A stretch of 64,000 nt of DNA from Lamellibrachia satsuma (lineage: Eukaryota > Annelida > Polychaeta > Sabellida > Siboglinidae), in the NCBI GenBank assembly GCA_033239005.1, contig BSQZ01000009.1:2635252-2699251 (forward strand), given 5' to 3'. Positions within the stretch are counted from its first letter, which is position 1; each line of letters opens with the position of its first letter. Positions 51,201 to 63,200 of the stretch are shown in pieces. Made by a program: the position numbers and the translations under genes. The notes under the pieces were generated by a model, which was given only the letters and a program-made list of their open reading frames with translations, ran no database searches and had not been told where the DNA came from.

Positions 51201-54200
51201 CATTTCAAAAACTATTCATAGTCGCCAGGCCAAAAGCTATTAACATCATTCAATTCGCATGCCAGTTTTTTATCTACATCAGTGAACGAAGTCTGCCAAA
51301 TATTGGCATAGGTCAGGTCAAGGCCGTTGACATGAAATGTCACTTCGAACACACAACGCTTGAACGCCATCTCAAACCACGATGCATATGTCTCTGTTGC
51401 ACCATATAAACTATTAATCAGTAAGTTTCAAATACGTATTATAAATATTAAAATTTGCAATTTCGACAATGTATTGATAATCCCCATACACTGACATGAT
51501 TCTGATATTCGTGTGCGAACGCGCATCATGAATTGAGAACGAGAACCGATTTTGGCCCATTGTCATTGTCAGCAACGGCCTTACCGGCTTATGTCAGCAT
51601 TAAACAGCATTTTACTTTCACAAATAAAATTCATATTGAGTTGTTTAATAAATTCATAATAATGATTACTCTACAGAACTAAACAGCAAAGAATTGATAC
51701 TGTGCCATTTGGCAGCATCTTTTCCCAGCAATGGCTTATTCAAGCTGACCCATAAATAATATCAAGGACAGAGGCCCTGACAGGTCACCTTTAATTTCAG
51801 TTAGCAACAGCATTCCTCTGTTGCATTGGTCTGTCTTCTGATCAATTCTAGCCCCAGCTGGTACCAGGTAACCAACACAGCTAGCTGCTAAAGCGTGTTG
51901 TTTCAATGTTTGTGTGAGCTGATAAGACATGTCTGGGAAGACATGAGAAGGTGGGGGTTCACAAGCCAGATGGCTTGATCAGCTAGGCATCAAATGTCTT
52001 TGTTAATTTTACTATGGGCAGTGCTATGTTGTATTACCTCTGACCAGTTTCCCTGAGAGGCTACTACTAGTACTGGACTGACCGTCTACCTACTCAGATA
52101 CAATCACACATATCCTGTTGTACAATCTAGCTCCTCCCATACCCCAGTGGAACAGGTCGATAAAAAGACAGATTGTGCCTCATCATTAATTAAGTTCTGT
52201 ATTTAACTGAATTTATTTTATGTTGTGAGCTCTCATTAAAGATAATGTAATTTTCCAAGCATCCAAGTGAGCACCGTGTTCAATGGTGGCAGACCGATTG
52301 ACCAGCTAAGGCTGTCTGGGAGCACATTGTTATAGGCAGAGTGGTTGCAAAACAGTTGTCAGATGCAAGTTGTGTTATTCATATAATATTACTCATGATT
52401 TTGTTGTTATTTCTAAGTGTTGTACTTTTACTTCTACTTTTACTTTTACTGAAAAGTAGTTTTACTTTTTACTCAAGTACTTTTTTTACAAAGTAACTTT
52501 ACTTTTACTCAAGTAGTTTTTAGGTGAATTACTTTTACTTTTACTCAAGTACAAAATTAAAGTAATTCAGTCAACCCTGCCAGTATGCATTTTGGGAGGT
52601 GTACAGGGATAAATTGTGATAAAGTACATATTTTCTTGTGTTAACAAACTTATAGTGGTCAAAGCACAACACAAGGTACATTTCTGGAAAACCGAACAGA
52701 TTTGGATTGATATAGATATGTTTTGTAGCCTGATAGATGGAAACACTTAATCAGAATTTTACTTTTGCTAAATAAATACCCTTGTATTAGATATGTAATA
52801 GCTGCATAACAAATTAACTTCTGTTAAATAAATACCCTGGTATTAGATATATAATAGCTGCATAACAAATTAACTTTTGTTAAATAAATACCCTTATATT
52901 AGGTATGTAATAGATTCATAACAAATTAACTTTGTGTGTTTTTGTTATTGTTTCTGTGGTGAGTGGTGAGGTTTGAAGTGTGGTGTTGTGTGTTATAGGA
53001 TGACCTGCGCCAGGCCTTGCTGGCATCCATGCAGGAGCTGGACCCAGCGAACCCATGGGTGAAAGCCCCTTCAGGCAAACATACCAACATCTCTGCCCTC
53101 CTCGACTGGCCCGAGGAAAGCGACGAGTCCGACTCAGACACCCTGCAGGCTGCCGCCATGATTGAAAGCAGTAGCCCCACCCACGCCCCCACCCCGCCTC
53201 CGCAGGACGAACAGATAGACGAACCTACTGCAGGTAAGCCACGCCCTACCATGCCCCGTAGGGCGAACACACGAACAAACCTACTACAGGTAGGCAGTGT
53301 TCGGCTCTTTTTTTATGTTTTGTTTCAACCAAAAGCCCATATATATTTTTAATACAATACAAGTAAAATATATATATATAAATATGCACACATGTTGCCT
53401 GTAGTAAGAATGAAAAATATATAAATATACACACATGTCGTGCAGTAAAAGTACACGTCAAAAAGTAAAAATATATAAATATACACGCGTCATGTATACA
53501 GTTGATCAATCCAATGTTTAATCATTGGACTTCGATAATAAATAAAATTGTGAAAATAATTCACAAAAAATAGATTATCAGACTTTTCTAACCGGCATAA
53601 AAGGCTAAATATTGACGAGTGAATGCGTTTGTTAAAAGATTTTACATAATTTGTAGCCCAGAAACACTAGGTGAAAAAATACGAAGATCATCGGCATTCA
53701 TCATGTGGTTCATAAAGACAACCATTGTGTAGTTTGTGGAGATTTTTACACCATTTGAAAGGGTAAAAAATTCAGAGAAGCTACGACACCATCTGACAGT
53801 GAATTTCTGGGTGCTGTACCATTAATAGAGAATGCGCATAATAAAAGAAGGACATCCCTGGTCAATTAGCTTAGTGAACAGTTTATTTTGATTGACTTTG
53901 TCAAAGGCCTTAGAGGCATCCAACATAGTGACATACATAGATGAGACATTCGCTATGTAACATCGAAAGAGTTCTTTTAATAAAAATGTGAGCAATTCAG
54001 TTGAGTAATGCTTTTTAAATCCAAATTTGGTAACGCATGTAGTTAAAAAGAGCAACGGGTGGGTAATTGTTGTTATCAGACAGGTCACCAGCCTTCTTTT
54101 TAATTATGGGGGCTATAATTGCAATCATCATAGCATCAGGTAAAAAAACATGAATTAACATGCTGCTATATAACAGTGACATGAGAACAGTTTTTCATTC

Positions 54201-57200
54201 GCATATTTAAAATGTTTGTTACTTACAGTGTAAGTCTTACACTATCATAACCTGGGGCTTTGCCTTAACTCCCATTTAACTCCCTTGTTGAGTTTTTGGT
54301 TGCCAAAGGTAATGCAATCCTGTCTGTGGAAGTCTCTTCCATCATCCAGTGGTTTAATACATTTTATACTAATATGTTTGTTTAAATGTTCACATAATTG
54401 CTGTTTTTCTGTATGCTTCGTGTTATATTAAATATGTGCATTAAAATCAGGAATAAATCGGAAAATTACATTTTGAGATAAAGGTACCATGTGAAAGACA
54501 ATTGTATGGGCTTTCCAATGATGTCAAAGACCAAGCTCTATTCGGTCGAGTTATCGTTTGGTAAAGAGAAGGTGCCCGATGTCATTTAAACTGAGACCCT
54601 GTTCTAAATGGATACCCATCATAATATCCTCATCCTTCAGACCGTGGCCATCACAGACAGACACATCATTTATGTGTTCCTGTTTCTGCAGCTTCTTATG
54701 AACTGGGGTTGGAAAATAAACAATGCTTTAGTGAAAAATATACATTGATATACAACACTAAACGAAACGATGATACATGTTTATTTCGATCCATAGAATA
54801 CATACGATATGGGTCAAAATAAACATGTATCGTTTTTCGTTTAGCTGCTAACCAATTACATCTAGTATCAAACATCAGTGTTTTGATGTGACTCCTTAGT
54901 GACACACACATTCGTTTGTTTCTTTGTTTACAGAGACATGTGCAAGAACAGGGTGCAGCCGCCCGAGGGTAGAGAACCCCAGGACGGGAGAACCCCACCA
55001 TCACTGCAGCATGCGATGTAAGCTGCTGGACCAACAAGACAACTCGGATGAAGGTGTGGCGCTTCTTCCATCCACTCTTTTGTGACAACAAGAAACAAAT
55101 TTTACTGCTGCCAATGACGAAACAGGACACTGCTATATTATTCTTTAGGATTGGTTCCACTGCTCTTTCTATGCTTTGGTGGTTGCTATAAACTATTATA
55201 ATATAGAATTATAGACTTCTGTTGATACGTATTTTCGTTGTGGGCATGTGTCACAGGATGTAATGGTTTCCCAGTGTTAAAATCATTTTGTCAGTTAGGA
55301 CTTTCTTTTAATTTCTGTTTGTTTCTTTTAATTTATGTTGTGCAGAATTTTATTTGCAAAGCAGGTCTTTGCATTGAAACTAAAATGTGTCTATTTTGAT
55401 GTAGCTTCTTCCAGTTGTGTCTGTCCAGTATTATTATAATCTGTTCCTATCGATGCACAATAGTCGGATTCCATGTTTTTTTACTGTTTTGTATGTATAA
55501 ATGCAGTTTTATATAAAGTGCAATTTTAAGTTTCTGTATAACTGTTGTTTTATGTTTCCTTTTTATTATTTCATGTACGTGTGTAATTGTTTGATATTTT
55601 TAATTTTTATTATTGAATGGAATGATATTCTGATTCCTTGGAATGTGATATTTGACATGATGATCACCTCTCAAGAAACTTGGCATTCATTCTGAATATT
55701 TCAGCCAACTCACTCAGCCTTCATCGGCGGACTAACGTCGCTATGGACCCATCACATGACCATGGTCTTGTGACACAAGCTGGATTCCGCCAACATCATT
55801 CCGCTGACGAATGTCGAGTTAGTCGGCTGAAATATTCTGAAAGAATGCCGTGTTTTATTATTTGTTCCTCAGTAATGTGGAATGTGAGAGAAATAACATT
55901 AGACTAGCCATTCCTGGTAGCTCTTTCTGGTAGCTCCGCCTAGTAGCTCTACCTGGTAGCCCTGCCTGGTAGCCCTGCTGGCAGCTCTGCCTTGAGTGTT
56001 CCTGATGAAACAATGCAGTGACACCCCTCCCCATATTGATGAAACAATACCTGCAGTGACACCCCTCCCGTGCTTCCTCAGGGAGACCTTGTTACAAGAA
56101 ATGTGATCTATGTCACTAAGTGTTATGGTCATACGAATGTACCGAGTGTAGGAGACAGCATTAATGAACTTTGCAGTTTTCATCAAGAGATTCAGGACAG
56201 CGATGTTTTATCCTAAATAATTAAATTCATTAACTACTAACTTATAAGTTTTATAAGGTATTTCATATATATTTCATAGGTATTTCATATATAAGCTTTA
56301 AGATGTTCAACAAACAAGATAGTGTTAAGGCATTCTTTCTATTACTCATAAACGCATGGACTGTTTCCTTATCATGTGTATAGTTTGCATGATTATGTTG
56401 TTGCATGTAAACATGATTATGTTGTTGCATGTAAACATGATTTGTTTGTATTGTTTCAAGCATGTGCATCCATATTTGCAAAGTTCAAGAAGTATAATTA
56501 TATAAAATATCAGCGATATTGGCCTATGGTTGCCAAGACTATAAAAACCTTACTATTTGGGTTGGATATTCAAGACAACACATTGTGTGATGGGGGTAGG
56601 TATTATCTAATTATGTTACTGTGGTTGAAACCAAGTCGCAGTTTCATAAATATATTGCGAAACAAAACGTACAAAGCCAGACACCTTACTTCCACTGGTG
56701 CCCCACAGTAACTCAGTAAGGTATGTGGAGATTGTGAACACAAACTTACAAGACGTCTACCTCCACGCAGTAACTCATTAAGGTATGTGGTGATTGTGAA
56801 CACAAACTTACAAGACGTCTACCTCCACGCAGTAACTCATTAAGGTATGTGGAGATTGTGAACACAAACTTACAAGACGTCTACCTCCACGCAGTAACTG
56901 GGTTCAATTACAAATATAATATGTTGTGATTATTATCTAAAATGTGTGTGTGTGTATTCTATTGTAATCATGCTGTGCAATCCTTATCATTGACTCATGT
57001 AATCGGTTACGATCATAGGAGTATTATTTATTTCATTGTAATGTGACTAAGATATTCAGCGCACACCCTACCAACGATTGCCCCCTATCCACTGGTACCC
57101 CCTACCCGTTAGTGCCCCCTACCTACAGGTGCCAGCTAGATACTAGTGCCTACTACCAACTAGTGCCCCCTACCCCATTAGGGCACACTAGTGCACACTG

Positions 57201-60200
57201 TCCAGACATAAATTCTTACTACAGTTATATCTCATACATTGGGAATCCTTGTTATTTTTCGTCAGATGTAACGGATAATGAGATAATTGAATTGATGTGA
57301 TTGTACTGCAATGCCAATTCAAAATTTCTTGGCTACTTCATAATTGAGACTTGGTGACCAAACACAAGCCTGGCTTGGAAGGAATCAGATGTACTTGGTA
57401 CGATTAGGTCACACTACAGAGGAAATGATGTTGTCAGAAACACACGCAAAACAAGGATAATGTGCACCAGGTGATGGCAAAGAATTTGGAAACACAATCA
57501 TGTGACTATGGGCATGACTTTTGTTTCGCTTTAAGATGTCAGGCATTTTGTAGAGGTTTTGGTTTTTGAAGTGGATGCATGTTCGTTGTTATCGAAAGAT
57601 GCTTCCACAGATTTCTACAGACCAGATTTCAGCAGATTTCTTCACCATCTCGAGTGCTATGAGTCTTGTGCATCATTTAATAGATGTCACCGTGTCATTG
57701 TGTTTGAACACTGATATTTGTCACAACATGCATTTTGTAAGGTGAGAAAAGTTAAGATAAAAATGTTGACCTGGCAGCGTTTTACATAAAGGAAACCTGA
57801 TCATATTGTCACCTCTTGAACACCAAATCTGCAGAATCTGATAGAATTTCTAGCTGCTTACAGCCAACCAATTCTGTATTGGAAAACTAGATTTTGGCAC
57901 AGGATTTCTGTTTTTAAAATAAGTAAGGTAACAGCTGCACTTACCTTGTATTACCCTTCTTGTTGTGTACACATGAAGTCTTGTGTACACATGAAGAGCC
58001 TTTCCATAACAAACTAATTTGCCAGTGTCAATGCAGAGCCCTGTCAGTGGGTTTCTGCTACCTTTACTACCCTTCCAGAAAACGTTATGATTAGGAATGG
58101 ACCTGCTGCATGTGATGCAAATGTTTGGTGGTAGACTTTAATTTATTGTGTGTCATTTTGTTGTCACTTTAGATCAGTGTTTCAAGCTTGTGGGCAGACA
58201 TTGTCGTGATTGATGTTGTTATCATCGTTGCGATTGAAGTAGTGATCACCATTGTGATTGATGTCCTGATCATCATTGTGATTGATGTCCTGATCATCGT
58301 TGTGATTGATGTCCCGATCACCATTGTGATTGATGTCATGTTCGTCATTGTGATTGGTGTCCTGATCATCATTGTGATTGGAGTCCTGATCATCATTGTG
58401 ATTGGTGTCCTGATCATCATTGTGATTGGAGTCCTGATCATCATTGTGATTGATGTCCTGATCATCATTGTGATTGATGTCCTGATCATCATTGTGATTG
58501 GTGTCCTCATCATCATTGTGATTGATGATGATGATCGATACTGAAGATCCTGTTTTTGGTCAGTCTTTACAATTAGTCGTATACAGCCAGTTTACTTAGC
58601 TTATTGACCAAAAAGACTCAAGACATCTTTGAATTTCCACCTTAAATCGTCGGTGGTCCCTCTCTCTGAAGATGACTTTTGTCCTGTTCGTGATTGTATG
58701 AATAGCGATTCTTGTTTGTTGCACCTTGTGAGTTCAGGTTCCTGCAGATTTAAGCGCTAAAGAAATTTTATTATTATTAAACTGTTCTTACACCCAGTAA
58801 TGTTTGTATTAGATGGGACACCAGGCAAGTTCTTCACTGACTACCAAATGGACCTGCTACGAGCACTCGAGATGTCTCGACTACAGTTTCTCAGAGATGT
58901 TGGCCCACTTCGGCCTGGAGAGGGGGACAGGTGAGGGAGCATGGTGGGAGGGAGGCTACGTTGTTGCAATGTCTGGTATTACAAGTTGCTGAAGGTCATA
59001 CTTGTATTTGTGATGTTCGAGAAGTTTCTGTGGTCAAAAGTGTATAGGACCATATCTGATGGGGTAGTTACTTTGTTTTGTAAGAAAATGTGTATGACTG
59101 GGTCTCATAACAAATTATATGGATCGTTTCTTGAGCACAATAGTAGGAGACATTCCGAACTGTTTTGTGCATTTTGAACAATACCATATTTTTTAACAAA
59201 CCCTATTTTACTTTATCGGATGAAAATGCATGCAACTATATAACGTAATAATCACCACAGGAAAGTTTACAAATGGCCCCTGATGTCATTCATTGTGTCA
59301 AACTCAAGCTGAAAAAGACTAGGAAAGCCCACATATTTGATGTGACATTGCGAAACTGAAGGACCCAGATATTGTTAAAAATTATAGGCTAGAGTAGGCC
59401 GCAAATTCACAGCTCTAAATCTTTTCAAAGAAGACAAACGTCCTCACCGACAACATCAAAGGAGTAGTACTGAAGCTCCCTGCTAACTGATAATGCGGCC
59501 ATTCTTACACGATGGACCGAGTATTGCCAAGAGCTCTACAGTTATGAACTCAAACTATGCTGGAAAGTAAAACCAGCAGTGTTGATGAAACAGGCAACAT
59601 ACAAGTGATGAAAGAAGAAGTAGACGAGGCATTGTGCACACTAAAAGGAGGGAAATCACCCGGTGCCAACAACATTCCAGCAGAGCTGCTCAAACACGGC
59701 GGCCCTGAAATGATAAAGGTCCTTATTACACTGCCAGAGGATCTGGAAAACAAAGGAATGGCCCAAAGAATGGACTCAAGCCATGATCATTCCATGTCAA
59801 AAAAGGGAAATCTAAGACAATGCAAAAATTACAGTACCATTAACTTCATCAGTCACCCAAACAAGACCATGCTACGAGTCATCTTGAACAGTCTCAAAGG
59901 AAAAGCAGAAGAAATACTGGCTGAAGAACAGACAGGGTTTAGTGCTGGAGAAACATCACTGACCAGATGTTCAATGTAAGACTGATCACAGAAAAAACAT
60001 CTGCTTTACCAAAAAGACCTGATCTGTAATTTTGTTGACTTTAATTTTGTTGACTCATTTATTTTGACTAAGTAAATGTAATACAATCAACATATAAACA
60101 AAGTAAATAAAAATAAATGTTCACGGAGACTCCCATTAAGACATTGAGTATGTCGCTATCATGGGAGCCACCACTGGTTTAGTCAAGCAATTGAAAATAT

Positions 60201-63200
60201 TATATTAAAAATTAAGAATACAAATGATAGCAATAATAAAAGTAATAATATTATAATTACATAATAATCATATATATATAGATATGTATAACCTATATGT
60301 ATACAAGCACATCCATGTACATATATGCATATGTATGGCTGCCTACAAGATAAGAAGAAGGCGGTTGACCGTATCTGGCACGAAGGATTATGGCAAGTCA
60401 TGAGAACTGGAACTTCAACGAAGGTCTGATACAAGTCATACAGGCACTGTACGCCACCTCAGACAGTGCTGTACTTCTAAACAACCAACTTGGAAACTTT
60501 TCAAGACAACTGTAAAAGTTTGTCAGGGGTGCCCACTCTCGCCTGTTTTCTTCAACGTATTACTCAAGAACATCATGCAGGAGATGCTCCAAGACTTCAA
60601 AAACCATCATATCTATTAGTGGAAGGCCAATTTGTAATCTTCATTTTGCGGACGATATTGACCTCACGGGAGGCAGCGAGAGTGAACTTCAAGACCTCAT
60701 TAGCAAACAGGAAGAAAAGGCAAAAGCTTATGGGATGGAAGTCAGCTCAGAGAAAGCAAAGTACTTGTGAATGGTACCAACCAGAACACGTTAACATGGC
60801 CAGAACCTTGAGGAAGTAGACTCGTTTAAATATCTTGAGTCAACCTTAAGCAAAGGAAACCAAAATAAGGATTACAGTGGCCATATCTGTCAAGACTTAA
60901 CATCATCTGGAAGAGAGAAACATCAGCTTCAAAATGAAGCTCAAGCTCTACATAGCACTCGCTGTATCCATCCTCAATGGATGCGAGAATTGGACTCTGA
61001 CAGTAGAGACAGAGAGACAAGAACAGACATTAGAAACAAAATGCTTCAGGAGACTCCTCCACTTTTTGTATACTGAACATAAAGCAAATGAATATGTGAG
61101 ACAACAAGTGGACTCCCTGGCTGGAAAGCAAGAACCCTTGTTGGCAACAGTGAAACAATGCAAGCTCTCCTGGTTTGGCCACATCACTCGACACAACACC
61201 ATTGCAAAAACCATCCTGCATAGCACCCTGGAGGGCAAGAGATGACGGCGCCGCCAGAGAAAAAACTGGTTAGACAATATAAAAAAATGGACCATCGAGA
61301 CCTACCGACCCTGCTACGCACAGCAGAGGACAAGCAAAGCTGGCGAGGACTGTCCCGGTCAAGGGATGAAGATAGAAGGTGAAGTCTTATTGGACAATGA
61401 AGCTTTTGAATACTCCTTAGCGATTTCTGATACAGCGTATTTTTGCTGGGAAAGTAATAATTTACACTTACTTTTTTGTTTGATAATCATAAGTACTTTA
61501 TTAAAAAACAACTGTTCTAGCACTTTGTTTGCACTCAGTGAAAAACCTGTCATTGGTATAAAATATGGTCCTTGCGCAAAAGTTTCTTAAGATGTTTGGT
61601 GGTGGTGAAGTGGTTAGAACATCAGACTCTCAGTCAAGAGAACCCGGGTTCAAAACATCTTGCTGCCGTTCCGAAGCTTGGACAATTTTGTTCACTCATC
61701 TGTATAAATGAGTACCTGCCTGTAGAAAGTAGTGGATATGTGAACGAGTAGTCTTCTCGCAGTAATTGCAGCATGGCTGAATACTTCCCTGAGAAGTCAA
61801 GATGGCGTTGGAATGAACAGGTCTGCCAAGGGTGAAGTGTAAAGTGCTTTAAACAGTCCCACGGACTGGATATAAGAACATACCTTTGCCTTGATTTAAG
61901 TGCAGCAGAAACTTAGACAAATAGCTATTTGTGGCAGAATGTTGATTTGTTTCTTGCAGCTGTCACAGTCTTCCGCCAGACAATGATGGCAGCCAGATGG
62001 CAGCACCTGCTCCACTGACCCTTTCCATGCCTGCAGCAGTGGTGCAACGTTTACGGTTGCCTGACTTGAGTGGTCAGGATAGTGACAGCCAGGCCGAGCT
62101 ACTGAGTACACCATTGGCAAGTCACCTGGAGGGAACACTGACGGATCCGAATATAACCTTGCCAGGTATGTGTGTGACCTTGAGTGTCAGGTTTATGTGT
62201 TTATTTCAGATTGTTAGATTGAGATTCTGGTGCATGATGATCAAATCAGATGTTTCCTTTATACATTCCTGTATACAACAGATAAAACGTATAAAGTCAA
62301 GTGTCACTTCAAGACCAAAGGCTTGTGCAGGCTTTACAATCAGTGTGCAATCCCATTTGCTGGATGGATAAATTGTGGCTCTAAGGGGGAAGTGAGGTCA
62401 TAACAGTGGGTATTCAGGTGATCCCCAGAAACTCGTATTTCCTGCTGACTTAACTCTGATGGAGAGTGCATTGCACAGAGGTGGTGCAACAACTGGTTCC
62501 AATGATGATAAGTGATGATGTTAAGACATTGTATCACAGTGCTTAAATTGGTTTCGTTCTGGGAGCAGGGGTCACCTGTTTCACTTTGAGTCTTACATCA
62601 ATGTATTTTTTTAAAAATTATTGTTTATTTTCCAATCACAGATGATGAAGTTGCTGACTGAGCACAGGCAGCAGTTTTGTGTTATGTCGGCTGTGTTATG
62701 TGATGGTTGCAACAAGAAGAATGGGGAAATTGGCATGGGTAGCCACTGGTCAGTGTGACTCAACATTTCATGAAGCAGGATGGCTCTGATATCAAGTGAC
62801 CATTCATGTAGCGTTGAACATGTGTTCTGAGATAACCCATACGTATCTAGTTTTAAATACTATTCTCGATGTGTGTTTCTACTCGTTGTTTGTAGATGGC
62901 GACTCGGACCTCAAGTTGGCCATTCTCCTCTCGCTACAAGATGCACCAGCTGACACAGCCACATCGCCACCTACTGACAATGCCAGTAAAGAGGACAGCA
63001 TTTTGTCAGCACCAAGAACAGCTCCCTCTGGTGACCCGTTCAGCCCTCAGTATACGACGGTCGTCACACGGGTTCCTAACAGAAGCGTGGAGGACCTGGT
63101 GACTGGGTTTGAGGGTGGGGTAAGGGTGGACGTGTCACCCCCGCTGAGTCTGGGGCGTACGGTCAGTGTGTCTCCGCCGCGGTCTTGCAGTGAGCTGCCG

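Larger units (their letters stand above)
55054..58812. other. ANKIB1 intron 18: repeats only
   Basis: Contains an inverted repeat (about 55685-55855), a 13-bp CTGGTAGCTCTGC-like array (55910-55990), a 62-bp array, a 24-bp array and a LINE-like 3' end. The LINE-like end is near 58735-58785, where TTTAAGCGCTAAAG is followed by ATT repeats. No coding sequence is recognised. Confidence 0.6.

Noticed and set aside
58169..58544. Ile/Val and Met/Thr polymer frames on both strands
   Set aside because: The 24-bp repeat keeps all such frames open; no independent evidence of coding.
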